The notes: a model not told the origin generated them from the sequence alone. Counted from the first letter of the stretch, positions 38,534-47,973 are shown. The stretch: 61,742 nucleotides of DNA from an uncultured Bacteroidales bacterium (GCA_946617165.1 CAMOJP010000002.1:1-61742); one strand, 5' to 3'. Translations and numbers: made by a program.

Positions 38534-40567
38534 TCAGTTTACTTGTTCGAGCACCACAGCGGAGCGTGCAGGTAAATAGAGTTTAAGCCATCCTTTATGG
38601 TCTTTTGCGTACAGAGGGTCGGGTTGTGTAAAATGTTCGATGGAATCGTCAGAAAGTCCGAATCCGGCGAACTCTTTAGCATCGGTATTGAGTACGACTT
38701 TGTATTTTCCTTCGGCAGTAAGGATACCGTAGTCGGAGAAGGATTTTTGTCCGTTCCAGTTGAAGACGAAGACGAGGTTGTCCCGTCTGTATGCTACAAC
38801 TTGGTCTCCTTCGTTATCCCAGAGCGTATAGACCCAAGGCAGGTGTGTTCCATTTTCGTCCTTGACCATATGGAGTTTTTTCCGCAGGAGTTCGACCATA
38901 GCGGCGTCGAATCGGTTGAGGTCAGCGAAGTAGAAGTTAGGGTTATCGACGAGTGACCATTGTCTTCTTGCGTATTTGTATGACCATCCGTTTCCTTCTC
39001 TTGGGAAGTCGATCCATTCGGGATGTCCGAATTCGTTCCCCATGAAGGTGAGGTAACCGCCATTAACGGTAGAAGCAGTGATGAGACGAATCATCTTATG
39101 GAGTGCTATACCGCGGTCCACCATATAGGTTGAGTGTCCGTGTTCGAAGTGCCAATACATGTCCGAGTCAATGAGTCGGAAAATGATTGTTTTGTCTCCG
39201 ACGAGTGCCTGGTCGTGCGATTCGGCGTAGGAGATGGTTTTTTCGTCCTGTCGGCGATTGGTCATTTCGTAGAGAATATGGCCTGCTTTCCAGTCTTCGT
39301 CTTTTACTTCCTTAATATATTTAATCCAGAAGTCAGGGATACCCATTGCGAGTCTGTAGTCGAATCCAACGCCTCCGTCTTTGAACGGGCAAGCGAGTCC
39401 CGGCATACCGGACATATCTTCGGCGATAGTGATGGCGTTTTTCTTGACTTGGTGTATGAGTTTGTTGGCAAGTGTGAGGTACATGATGGCATCACCGTCT
39501 TCGTTGCCGTTGAAGTAGGATCCGTATCCGTTAAAGTCTTCTCCGAGTCCGTGTGAGAGGTACATCATTGATGTAACTCCGTCAAATCGGAAGCCGTCGA
39601 AGCCATATTCGTCGATCCAGAACTTGCAGTTAGAGAGCAAGAAATGCAGCACTTCGGGTTTGCCGTAGTTGAAGCAGAGCGAGTCCCAAGCGGGATGTTC
39701 TCTTCTTGGTCCGTCGTGGAAGTATTGGTATGGTGTACCGTCGAAGTTACCGAGTCCTTCGAGTTCGTTTTTGACGGCATGCGAGTGCACGATATCCATG
39801 ATGACGGCGATACCTTTTGCGTGTGCGTCGTCGATGAGTGCTTTGAGTTCTTCGGGTGTTCCGAATCGTGACGAAGCGGCGAAGAAGTTAGAGACATGGT
39901 ATCCGAAGGAGCCGTAATAAGGGTGTTCTTGGATAGCCATTATCTGAATACAGTTATAGCCGAGTTTTTCGATGCGCGGCAGGACATTAGTCCGGAATTC
40001 CTCGTAAGTAGAAACTTTCTCTGCTTCTCCCGCCATACCGATGTGGCATTCGTAGATGAAGAGAGGTCCTTGATTTTGTTTACCGGCTTTGATGTTTTTG
40101 TTTTTCCATTTGTATTCGCCCGGTGTCCATACTTGTGCGGAGAATATTTTGGTATTGTCGTCTTGTACGACTCTTCGTGCGTATGAGGGGATGCGTTCTC
40201 CGTATCCTCCGTTCCATTCGACGAGGAGTTTGAAGAGTTGTCCGTGCTTCATGGCATTTTCGGGCATTTTAGCCTCCCACACTCCGTTACCGACGGGTTT
40301 CAGGCGGTATTTTTCGTCCTTCTGCCAGTTGTTCATGTCACCTTTGATATAGATGGCAGTGGCATTTGGTGCCCATTCGCGTAGGACCCATCCCGGATTC
40401 AGGTGGTGCAGACCGAAATAGAGGTAACCGGTAGCCCAGTCGTCAAGCGTTTTTCCTGCTGTTATTTCTTTTTCCTTGCGGATAGCGTAGTCATAACGCC
40501 CTTGAATAGCAGCCTCGTATGGTTGCAGATAGGGGTCAGATTTGACGAGTTTAAGTTGTTTTGCCAT
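38534..40567 (-). CDS. glgB: 1,4-alpha-glucan branching enzyme (eukaryote-like GH13_8 type)
   Basis: Introduces alpha-1,6 branches in glycogen. An N-terminal CBM48-like region (YLYFGLHHLNPGWVLREWAP) precedes the GH13 barrel with DIVHSHAVKN, FRFDGVTSMMYLSHG (nucleophile D), EDMSGMPG (acid/base E) and ESHDQALVGDKT. At 677 residues with this motif spelling it resembles the eukaryotic-type branching enzymes common in Bacteroidota. It works with the debranching, GT4 and GH57 genes transcribed the other way 1 kb further on. Confidence 0.92.
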   Translation of the reverse strand: MAKQLKLVKSDPYLQPYEAAIQGRYDYAIRKEKEITAGKTLDDWATGYLYFGLHHLNPGWVLREWAPNATAIYIKGDMNNWQKDEKYRLKPVGNGVWEAKMPENAMKHGQLFKLLVEWNGGYGERIPSYARRVVQDDNTKIFSAQVWTPGEYKWKNKNIKAGKQNQGPLFIYECHIGMAGEAEKVSTYEEFRTNVLPRIEKLGYNCIQIMAIQEHPYYGSFGYHVSNFFAASSRFGTPEELKALIDDAHAKGIAVIMDIVHSHAVKNELEGLGNFDGTPYQYFHDGPRREHPAWDSLCFNYGKPEVLHFLLSNCKFWIDEYGFDGFRFDGVTSMMYLSHGLGEDFNGYGSYFNGNEDGDAIMYLTLANKLIHQVKKNAITIAEDMSGMPGLACPFKDGGVGFDYRLAMGIPDFWIKYIKEVKDEDWKAGHILYEMTNRRQDEKTISYAESHDQALVGDKTIIFRLIDSDMYWHFEHGHSTYMVDRGIALHKMIRLITASTVNGGYLTFMGNEFGHPEWIDFPREGNGWSYKYARRQWSLVDNPNFYFADLNRFDAAMVELLRKKLHMVKDENGTHLPWVYTLWDNEGDQVVAYRRDNLVFVFNWNGQKSFSDYGILTAEGKYKVVLNTDAKEFAGFGLSDDSIEHFTQPDPLYAKDHKGWLKLYLPARSAVVLEQVN

Positions 40568-40630
40568 AGTATTTTTGGTTATTGGGTTGTTATTATGTCG
40601 GTTTTATGTCAGCCTTATCTTAGGTTTATG

Positions 40631-40680
40631 TATCGTTTATCTATCGTGTATCTATCGTGTATGTATCGTGTATCTATCGT
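40631..40680. repeat. 11-bp tandem repeat between glgB and the YhcH-type gene
   Basis: TATCGTTTATC, TATCGTGTATC, TATCGTGTATG, TATCGTGTATC and a partial TATCGT: four and a half units of 11 bp. It occupies the 130-bp gap in which no promoter consensus is visible. Confidence 0.9.
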
Positions 40681-40697
40681 AAGGAGCGGTAGGGTAA

Positions 40698-41156
40698 TTA
40701 GTTTTCGACGCGTGTTTTGACGATGAGTTTGCGGAATTCCTGTCCTTTAGGAGCGATACCGGGTTGGTGTGCGTCGGAAGGGAAGAAGACGACGAAGTGT
40801 CCGACCGGTACATTGAGCATAGCGGTAGCTTTTTCTTTGTAGAGTTCGACATCTTTTCCTTCGTCGTATTCAGCGGTGACGTTTTGGCAGTCTTCCTGTG
40901 CTTTCCACCCCATTTGTTCGTCCGCGGTGAGGGGTATTTGGATATCGATATAGTCTTTATGCGCCTCAAATGGGATGGATTTTTCGTCTTTACCTTTGAG
41001 GTCGATGATGTTAACGAAGAGGTCATCTCCGTCGAGTTTGATTTTACCAGCGGCAAATTCTTCGAGTTCGTTGTTGTTAAAGAAGTGCATGAATTGTTCG
41101 AGTCTCGGTACGCTGTCAAAATAGAGGTCCGCGTTTTCGATTTTGTCCAGTATCAT
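40698..41156 (-). CDS. YhcH/YjgK/YiaL-family (DUF386) protein
   Basis: A cupin-like fold. Relatives include the beta subunit of evolved beta-galactosidase and putative sugar-acid isomerase helpers in sialic acid gene sets. Visible motifs are EAHKDYIDIQIPLTADEQMG, VPVGHFVVFFPSDAHQPG and RKLIVKT, including the histidines thought to bind metal. 152 residues. It is first in a minus-strand unit with glgB downstream. Together with nagB it hints at amino-sugar handling, but this is an inference. Confidence 0.85.
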   Translation of the reverse strand: MILDKIENADLYFDSVPRLEQFMHFFNNNELEEFAAGKIKLDGDDLFVNIIDLKGKDEKSIPFEAHKDYIDIQIPLTADEQMGWKAQEDCQNVTAEYDEGKDVELYKEKATAMLNVPVGHFVVFFPSDAHQPGIAPKGQEFRKLIVKTRVEN

Positions 41157-41217
41157 AATATTGTTTTTTATTGCGGCACAGCCGCGAATTAGTAATTAAA
41201 TGCGTTTATTAAGCGTG

Positions 41218-41249
41218 CAAAGGTACAACATTTGCATTTAATATGCAAG
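41218..41249 (-). promoter_or_regulatory. Promoter of the YhcH-type gene (and probably glgB)
   Basis: Minus-strand CTTG (plus 41246-41249, one mismatch) and TACCTTTG (plus 41218-41225), spacer 20 bp. Confidence 0.7.
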
Positions 41250-41284
41250 AAAAGTGTAAAAAAAGCGAAATATTTTGTAAAATA

Positions 41285-41316
41285 TTTGCATATATAGTTT
41301 TTTTGTTGTATTTTTG
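41285..41316 (+). promoter_or_regulatory. Promoter of the alpha-glucan operon
   Basis: TTTG at 41285-41288 and TATTTTTG at 41309-41316, spacer 20 bp. It is back-to-back with the promoter at 41218-41249, so the two glucan-related units can be co-regulated. A leader of about 125 nt with GA-rich repeats follows. Confidence 0.8.
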
Positions 41317-41351
41317 CAGCCGTTTGTAATATTGCGCGTAATGTGCGAGTG

Positions 41352-41416
41352 TGTAAGGTGAAAGGGGTAAAGGTTAAAGGGTGATGGTTTGAAGGGTGAG
41401 AGGATGAAAAGTTAAA
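41352..41416. repeat. Degenerate 7-8-bp purine-rich tandem repeat in the leader
   Basis: Successive units of the type AGGTGAA, AGGGGTAA, AGGTTAA, AGGGTGAT, GGTTTGA, AGGGTGAG and AGGATGAA. It fills most of the 5' leader of the debranching-enzyme gene. Confidence 0.7.
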
Positions 41417-41445
41417 TGGTGCAAGTAATATTTTTGCTATAAGAT

Positions 41446-43386
41446 ATGAGTTACTTAAATTTTGACAAGGCGTTGTTAGTGAATTTGGAGCGTTCTTTGC
41501 AGAAAGAGATGCTTCGCACGAACCGTGCCGGAGTTTACAATTCGACTACTTTAGTTGATTGTAACACTCGTAAATACCATGGACAATTAGTGTTGCCTTT
41601 GCCTCAGTTGGGTGAGGACAACTATGTACTGCTGAGTTCGTTAGACGAGACAGTGATTCAGCATGGGGCCGAGTTCAATCTCGGTTTGCACAAGTATGGA
41701 GAGAATCATTTTTCTCCGAACGGTCACAAGTACATTCGCGAGTTTGACTGCGAGGTGATAGCGAAGACGACGTATCGTGTCGGCGGTGTTGTATTGACCA
41801 AAGAGCGTTTGTTAGTCAGTTTTGAGCCGCGGGTGCTGATTCGTTACACATTAGTGGAGTGCGGAGCTCCCGTTACGATGCGTTTCCGTCCATTTTTGGC
41901 GTTCCGCAGTGTGAATGCGTTGACTCATGAGAACAACCGTGCGAATGCTGATATGAACGAGTGCGAGAACGGTCGTGTGAACTGTATGTATCCTGAGTTT
42001 CCTCAGTTGTTTATGCAGTTCTCGAAGAGTGTGACTTATTCTCATAATCCGATGTGGTACAAGAATATAGAGTACCAGAAGGAGCAAGAGCGCGGTTATG
42101 AGTATAAGGAAGATTTGTTGGTGCCGGGTTATTTTGAAGTGCCGATGAAGAAAGGCGAGAGTCTGATATTTGCGGCAGGCATCAGCGAAGTAAAGACCAG
42201 CAGTCTGAAGACATTGTGGAAGAAGGAGTTGGAGCGTCGTAATGCGCGTACTGACATGTTCGAGTGCTTGCGTAATGCGGCGTCTCAGTTCTACAAGCGT
42301 GAAGGAGACAAGTGTTATCTGCTTGCGGGTTATCCGTGGTTCCACGCTTCAGCACGCGAAGAGTTCATTTCCACTCCGAGTTGCACGTTGGATATTGACC
42401 GTCCGGAGTATTGGGATGCTATTATCGACCAGACGGCAGTAGGTGAAGTGCGTGCGTTTATGGAAGACAGCAGCTACAAGTCCCGTATTACCGGAATGGA
42501 CGAGCCTGATGCGTTGTTGTGGTTTGTCCGTGCGTTGCAGAAGTATGCCCATAAATATACGGTAAAGCAAGCGTCAGACAAGTACGCGGGTTTGTGCGAA
42601 GATATCATATCCTACTACCGCAAGCAACATCATCCGCGTGCATGGGTTCACCAGAACGGTTTGATATGGGTAGACGGTACACGTACTCCCGCGACCTGGA
42701 TGAATGCGACGGAGAACGGTTGGCCTATTACTCCGCGTACGGGTTATGTAGTAGAGATTAACGCACTTTGGTACAACGCGATGCGTTTTACGGCGGAGTT
42801 GATGCGTGAAGCCGGTAAGGAGATTGGAGCGGACTTGATGGAATATCAAGCAGAGATTAGCCGCGACGCGTTTGTGAAGACTTTCTGGAACGGGTTCTAT
42901 CTGGATGACTATGTAGTAGATAACTACCACAACAAAGAAGTGCGTCCGAATCAGATTTGGGCGGTAGGTCTTCCTTATACGCCGTTGGACAAGAAGCAAA
43001 TGAAAGCGGTAGTGGATATATGCACACGCGAGTTATTGACTCCTCGCGGTTTGCGTACCTTGTCGCCGAAGAGCGGCGATTATCGTCCTGTATATATCGG
43101 AGGTCAGTTAGAGCGTGACCGGAATTTCCACAACGGTCCTGTATGGCCGAATACGATAGCAGCTTACTCCCGTGCCTATATGACAGTTTACAAGCACAGC
43201 GGTTTGAGTTTTATGCAGCGTATGCTGGTCGGTTTTGAAGTAGAGATGAGTGAGTTATGTATAGGCACACTCAACGAATTATACGATGGCAACCCTCCAT
43301 ATAAAGGGCACGGCGGCATGTCTTATGCTCCGAGTGTAGCGGCAGTCATCTCAGTTATGGATACCATGAAAAAATACCAAGAATAG
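41446..43386 (+). CDS. Glycogen debranching enzyme (amylo-alpha-1,6-glucosidase, GH133-like)
   Basis: Hydrolyses alpha-1,6 branch points of glycogen or maltodextrins. The N-terminal domain (NRAGVYNSTTLVDCNTRKYH, RLLVSFEPRVLIRYTL) precedes an (alpha/alpha)6 domain with WFHASAREEFIS, RVNGLIWVDG-like segment GLIWVDGTRTPATWMN, YVVEINALWYNA and HNGPVWPNTIAAYSRA. 646 residues. It is first in the operon and is followed 1 bp later by the GT4 gene. Confidence 0.92.
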   Translation: MSYLNFDKALLVNLERSLQKEMLRTNRAGVYNSTTLVDCNTRKYHGQLVLPLPQLGEDNYVLLSSLDETVIQHGAEFNLGLHKYGENHFSPNGHKYIREFDCEVIAKTTYRVGGVVLTKERLLVSFEPRVLIRYTLVECGAPVTMRFRPFLAFRSVNALTHENNRANADMNECENGRVNCMYPEFPQLFMQFSKSVTYSHNPMWYKNIEYQKEQERGYEYKEDLLVPGYFEVPMKKGESLIFAAGISEVKTSSLKTLWKKELERRNARTDMFECLRNAASQFYKREGDKCYLLAGYPWFHASAREEFISTPSCTLDIDRPEYWDAIIDQTAVGEVRAFMEDSSYKSRITGMDEPDALLWFVRALQKYAHKYTVKQASDKYAGLCEDIISYYRKQHHPRAWVHQNGLIWVDGTRTPATWMNATENGWPITPRTGYVVEINALWYNAMRFTAELMREAGKEIGADLMEYQAEISRDAFVKTFWNGFYLDDYVVDNYHNKEVRPNQIWAVGLPYTPLDKKQMKAVVDICTRELLTPRGLRTLSPKSGDYRPVYIGGQLERDRNFHNGPVWPNTIAAYSRAYMTVYKHSGLSFMQRMLVGFEVEMSELCIGTLNELYDGNPPYKGHGGMSYAPSVAAVISVMDTMKKYQE

Positions 43387-43387
43387 T

Positions 43388-44647
43388 ATGAAAGCACTTA
43401 TGTTTGGTTGGGAGTTTCCTCCCCATATCCTCGGCGGTTTGGGAACAGCGAGTTACGGTCTGACTCGTGGTATGTCCCAGCAAGAGGATTTGCAGATTAC
43501 TTTTGTTATTCCGAAGCCTTGGGGCGACGAAGACCAGTCGTTTCTGAAGATTATCGGAGCCAATTCCATTCCTGTTGTATGGAAGGACAATGACTATGAG
43601 TATGTACGTCGCCGCCTGGAAGGTCGGATGTCTCCTGAGGAGTATTATCACTACCGTGATGGTATTCGTTACGACTATCGCCGCATCGGTACTGATGATT
43701 TAGGCTGTATCAATTTCTCAGGTCGTTATCCTGACAACTTGGTGGAAGAGATAGGTAACTATGAGGCAGTAGCGAGTGTATTGGCGAATAGTTTGGATTT
43801 TGATATTATTCACTCGCACGACTGGTTGACGTATCCAGCCGGTGTTTTTGCCAAGCAGATATCGGGCAAGCCATTGGTTATTCACGTTCACGCGACCGAT
43901 TTTGACCGCAGTCGCGGTAATGTCAACCCGACGGTATATGCTATTGAGCGTCGTGGTATGGATATGGCAGACCATATCATGTGTGTTAGTAATCTGACTC
44001 GTCAGACGGTCATTGAGAAATACGGTCAGGATCCGTCGAAAGTATCGACAGTTCATAACGCGGTAGAGCCATTGGCAAATCCTAATGAGTTTGTCAAGCA
44101 TAAGCGCAAAGACAAGTTGGTTACTTTCCTCGGTCGTATCACGATGCAGAAGGGGCCGGAGTACTTTGTAGAAGCGGCAGCCCGTGTATTGGACAAGACG
44201 GATGGTGTACGTTTTGTGATGGCCGGCAGTGGCGATATGATGAATAAGATGATAGATTTGGTTGCCAAACGCGGTATAGCCGACCGTTTCCATTTCCCGG
44301 GTTTCATGCGCGGCAAACAAGTTCAAGAGCTACTAGCGGATTCGGATGTCTATATCATGCCGTCCGTAAGTGAGCCGTTTGGTATATCTCCGTTGGAGGC
44401 TATGCAGGTAGGCTGCCCGTCTATCATATCGCACCAATCCGGTTGCGCAGAGATACTGCAACACGCAATCAAGACGGACTACTGGGATATTGACGCGATG
44501 GCTGATGCCATTTATGCTATTGTGAAGTATCCGGCTATGTATAAGTCACTCCATGAATTAGGTATGGAGGAAGTAAATAATATCAGGTGGTACGACGCCG
44601 GTTTGAAGGTGCGCGCCATCTATGACAAAGTTATTAACCATCGCTAA
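43388..44647 (+). CDS. GT4/GT5-type glycosyltransferase of the alpha-glucan operon
   Basis: A GT-B fold transferase starting MKALMFGWEFPPHILGGLGT, where the glycine-rich nucleotide-sugar loop is seen, with IIHSHDWLTYPAGVFA, LVTFLGRITMQKGPEYFVEA and SVSEPFGISPLEAMQVGCPS. 419 residues. In Bacteroidota a gene of this type sits between the debranching enzyme and a GH57 enzyme and is thought to stand in for glycogen synthase or maltosyl transfer. Donor and acceptor are not proven. Confidence 0.85.
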   Translation: MKALMFGWEFPPHILGGLGTASYGLTRGMSQQEDLQITFVIPKPWGDEDQSFLKIIGANSIPVVWKDNDYEYVRRRLEGRMSPEEYYHYRDGIRYDYRRIGTDDLGCINFSGRYPDNLVEEIGNYEAVASVLANSLDFDIIHSHDWLTYPAGVFAKQISGKPLVIHVHATDFDRSRGNVNPTVYAIERRGMDMADHIMCVSNLTRQTVIEKYGQDPSKVSTVHNAVEPLANPNEFVKHKRKDKLVTFLGRITMQKGPEYFVEAAARVLDKTDGVRFVMAGSGDMMNKMIDLVAKRGIADRFHFPGFMRGKQVQELLADSDVYIMPSVSEPFGISPLEAMQVGCPSIISHQSGCAEILQHAIKTDYWDIDAMADAIYAIVKYPAMYKSLHELGMEEVNNIRWYDAGLKVRAIYDKVINHR

Positions 44648-44658
44648 AATTTATTGTT

Positions 44659-45957
44659 ATGAAAAATATTTGTTTTGTAATCCAAATGCACGCCCCTTAT
44701 CGTTTGAAACGCTATCGTTTCTTCGATATCGGTCAAGACCACTATTACTACGATGACTCTGAGACGGAGGAGCGCATCGGTTGGTTAGTAGAGAACTCGT
44801 ATATGCCTCTTTGCCAGACGCTGAAAGAGATGGTACGTTTGTCAAAGGGTAAATTCCATTGCGCCTTAGCGATCACCGGTTCCATGCTCGAAGTATTTGA
44901 GCAGTTTGCACCTGAGATGATTGATGTACTGCGCGAGTTGGCACAGACGAAATGCGTAGAGTTTCTTGCTGTTCCGTATTCCTATACCCTTGCTGCTGAG
45001 TATAACGAGAATGAGTTCCGTGACCAACTGGAGAAACAAGAGCAAGTGATTACGAGCTTGTTTGATGTGAAACCGACCACCGTATGCAACGCAGAACTGC
45101 TGTATTCGGATGAGATTGCTTACAATTTACAGAAATGGGGTTATAAAGTAGCCATGGCAGAGGGAGCCAAACATGTACTGAGTTGGAAATCTCCGAACTT
45201 CATGTATCAGTCCGCAGCATCGAATAAGCTGAAAGTGCTGCTTCGTAACGTAGCTTTGAGCGATGAGTTAGCATTCCATTTCTCTGACCCGAACTGGGTA
45301 AACTTCCCTATGGACGCTGAGAAATATGCTAAGAGTTTGGCTGCACTACCGGAAGATGAAGAGTTAGTGAACATCTGGCTTGGTGCTGAGACTTTTGGTT
45401 GCAGACAACATGCAGACACTGGAATCTTCGACTTTCTGAAAGCATTGCCGTACTATGCATTAGAGAACGGTTTAGGTTTTGTTACTCCTGCAGAGGCAGC
45501 AAAGAAGATTGCCGCCAAAGATGTTGTTTCCGTCCCATTCCCAATGACATGGGCAGGCGAAGCAAAAGACTTGAGCATCTATGCAGGTAATGATTTGCAA
45601 CAAGAGGCAATCAATAAACTCTATGCAGTAGCAGAACGTGTACACTTGTGTTCCGACAAACGCCTGAAACGCGACTGGCTCATGCTTCAGGATTTGAACT
45701 ATCTGCATTTTATGAACCATATAGACCAAGGTGCTACGAACTATGAATCTGCCTATGATGCATTCATCAACTATATGAATGTGCTGGCAGACTTCCTGCA
45801 ATTGGTAGAGGAACAATATCCAACCACGATAGAGAACGAAGAACTTAACTCCTTGCTCAAGACAATCAATAACCAGGAGAAAGAGATCTCCCGTTTGGAG
45901 AAAGAAATCTCCCGTTTGGAGAAAGAGCTCAAGGAGAGTAAGAAAGCGAAGAAATAA
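44659..45957 (+). CDS. GH57 alpha-glucan-active glycoside hydrolase with C-terminal coiled coil
   Basis: Family 57 enzymes hydrolyse or transfer alpha-1,4-glucans. The N-terminus MKNICFVIQMHAPYRLKRYR and the nucleophile region TTVCNAELLYSDE (E146) fit, as does IWLGAETFG. The last 30 residues are an acidic/basic coiled coil made of the heptad LEKEISR repeated, encoded by an exact-length 21-bp DNA repeat at 45877-45930. The catalytic domain is complete (about 400 residues). It is third in the operon. Confidence 0.88.
   Translation: MKNICFVIQMHAPYRLKRYRFFDIGQDHYYYDDSETEERIGWLVENSYMPLCQTLKEMVRLSKGKFHCALAITGSMLEVFEQFAPEMIDVLRELAQTKCVEFLAVPYSYTLAAEYNENEFRDQLEKQEQVITSLFDVKPTTVCNAELLYSDEIAYNLQKWGYKVAMAEGAKHVLSWKSPNFMYQSAASNKLKVLLRNVALSDELAFHFSDPNWVNFPMDAEKYAKSLAALPEDEELVNIWLGAETFGCRQHADTGIFDFLKALPYYALENGLGFVTPAEAAKKIAAKDVVSVPFPMTWAGEAKDLSIYAGNDLQQEAINKLYAVAERVHLCSDKRLKRDWLMLQDLNYLHFMNHIDQGATNYESAYDAFINYMNVLADFLQLVEEQYPTTIENEELNSLLKTINNQEKEISRLEKEISRLEKELKESKKAKK
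45877..45930 (+). repeat. 21-bp in-frame tandem repeat encoding coiled-coil heptads
   Basis: Two units of 21 bp (45877-45897 and 45898-45918) differ at one base, and a partial third (45919-45930) follows. Each unit encodes one LEKEISR heptad, so unit number directly sets coiled-coil length. Confidence 0.9.
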
Positions 45958-45960
45958 GGC

Positions 45961-47967
45961 GTGATAAAAAAGATTGGGTTAATAGTCTGTTCGCTGATGC
46001 TACTCATCAGCCCGCTTTTTGCGAAGAAAGAAACTGTCAAGACGGTCATCCGCTCTTGGCAGTTGCCTTCCCCTTCCTATCATGCAGACACGGTGCCAAT
46101 AGACACCAATTTCCTCAATCTTCCGATGCGCGAACCGGTGAACGAATACAGTATATCCAATGTATGGAATGGTTCGCTGATCTCACCAGTCCAGTCAAGA
46201 CTCTATTTCGTCCGTCCGAACTTAGTGGAAGATATTTTCGGCAAGCAATATACGCCGTATCTGATTACACCGGAGAATGTAAAGTTTTACAACACCACTA
46301 TTCCATTCTCCAACGTAGCGTACAAGAAAGGGTTCACAACTTACCACGAAGAGAACGAGGTTAATTTTTTGTTTACTGGTAATATCAACAAGCGAATTAA
46401 CCTGGGTCTCAAACTCAATTACCTTAATGCCGCCGGCCACTATCTCAATCAAGAGAATAAGCTTTTCAATGGTGCTGTATTTGGTTCGTATAACGGCGAC
46501 CATTACTCTCTCCAGGCTGCATTTATGTTTGCCCGGATAAGTAATTTCGAGAACGGTGGAATCAATGACCCTGAGGACTTAAAAGGAACATTGGAGCCTG
46601 AAGATATACCGGTACGCATGAAAGGTATGTCTGCTTATCGGTACTTGAGCGGATTTGTCAATCACTACTACTCTATCACAAAAGAACGTGAGTTCCACGA
46701 CACAATAGAAGTGGTGAATAACTTCGGTGAAAAAGAGAAACGCGATAGTCTGCGCATTGAACATATACCGGTTATCACTTTTGCCCACACGATAGATATC
46801 AACAACTCCAACCGTCGATATATAGAGCAAGATGTTCCGTCCGGCTACTACTCCAATTCGTATCGTAATTGGTCGGAGACGCGCGATTCATCGGATGTAT
46901 TAACAATCAAGAATACACTGGCCGTGACCTTTGAGGAAGAGTTTAATACGCTTCTTAAGTTTGGTGCCGTTGTGTATGCGTCTAACGAGTGTCAGCGGTT
47001 CTATTATCCGATTGGTGTGAATGCGGTGGATTTACCGACTTTCAATAATCCGACCGATACCATCATGTCCTTTGACATGCATTACCAACGCTTGGATACG
47101 GGGCGCTATCAGTGGACGAATAACACATTCGTAGGCGGTTCGATATTTAAGAAACGCGGTAAATACCTGCGTTATAGTGCCGGTGGTGACGTGTGTGTGT
47201 TGGGTTATAAATTAGGGCAATTCCAGGTTAACGGAAACGTAACGGGCAATATCCCCGTAGGCAAAGATATGATGTCGTTCTCTGCACAAGTATCTTTTAA
47301 GAACGAGACCCCCACCTATTACTTGCAGCACTACACTTCCAACCATTTTATGTGGAATAATGATTTCAGCAAGCCCATGCGTTTCCATGTAGGTGGAGAA
47401 GTTGCCTATCCGACGACTTGGATTAAGCCTCGCGTGAATATTGATTTTGAGAATGTGACTAATCCTATTTGGTTCGCAGCATCAGACGGGTTGCCTCATC
47501 AATATGATGGAAACGTACAATTACTGGCAGCCAATGTACGGTGTGATTTAACAACTCCCTGGGTGAACTTGGAAAATAATGTTGTTTACCAACACTCTTC
47601 CTCCTCCATTATTGCCGTACCAACTATCACACTCTACCATAATTTGTACTACCATGGTACTTGGTTTAAAGCATTAGATGCCCAAATAGGTGTGGACCTG
47701 CGCTATTTCACCAAATATCACTCACCTATCCTTAACCCCGCTACCGGACAGTTCTGCTCGCAAGATGCAGTTGAAATAGGGAACTACCCGATATTGAACG
47801 TGTATGCCAATTTTTTTGTGCGTTACCTGCACCTGAATTTCTTTGCGCATTACACACACTTCAACCACTTGTTTATGCGAGAGAACACCAACTGCCAAAT
47901 TATGCCTAACTACCCATATAATCCGGATGTTTTCCGTGCAGGATTATGTTGGTACTTTTATAGATAA
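45961..47967 (+). CDS. Putative outer-membrane porin (Porin_10-like)
   Basis: A 668-residue beta-barrel protein with signal peptide MIKKIGLIVCSLMLLISPLFA (GTG start at 45961, 3 bp after the GH57 stop). The barrel strands are aromatic-rich (RINLGLKLNYLNAAGHYLNQ, FNGAVFGSYNGDHYSLQAAF) and the chain ends in the aromatic GLCWYFYR, as outer-membrane proteins do. The sequence agrees with the Bacteroidota family of putative porins. Its place after the glucan genes could mean oligosaccharide transport, but clpC follows just as closely, so this is weak. Confidence 0.8.
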   Translation: MIKKIGLIVCSLMLLISPLFAKKETVKTVIRSWQLPSPSYHADTVPIDTNFLNLPMREPVNEYSISNVWNGSLISPVQSRLYFVRPNLVEDIFGKQYTPYLITPENVKFYNTTIPFSNVAYKKGFTTYHEENEVNFLFTGNINKRINLGLKLNYLNAAGHYLNQENKLFNGAVFGSYNGDHYSLQAAFMFARISNFENGGINDPEDLKGTLEPEDIPVRMKGMSAYRYLSGFVNHYYSITKEREFHDTIEVVNNFGEKEKRDSLRIEHIPVITFAHTIDINNSNRRYIEQDVPSGYYSNSYRNWSETRDSSDVLTIKNTLAVTFEEEFNTLLKFGAVVYASNECQRFYYPIGVNAVDLPTFNNPTDTIMSFDMHYQRLDTGRYQWTNNTFVGGSIFKKRGKYLRYSAGGDVCVLGYKLGQFQVNGNVTGNIPVGKDMMSFSAQVSFKNETPTYYLQHYTSNHFMWNNDFSKPMRFHVGGEVAYPTTWIKPRVNIDFENVTNPIWFAASDGLPHQYDGNVQLLAANVRCDLTTPWVNLENNVVYQHSSSSIIAVPTITLYHNLYYHGTWFKALDAQIGVDLRYFTKYHSPILNPATGQFCSQDAVEIGNYPILNVYANFFVRYLHLNFFAHYTHFNHLFMRENTNCQIMPNYPYNPDVFRAGLCWYFYR

Positions 47968-47973
47968 TGAGAT

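Noticed and set aside
30321..40680. Tandem repeats considered as CRISPR arrays
   Set aside because: Units are 11 bp without spacers, and there are no cas genes in the window.
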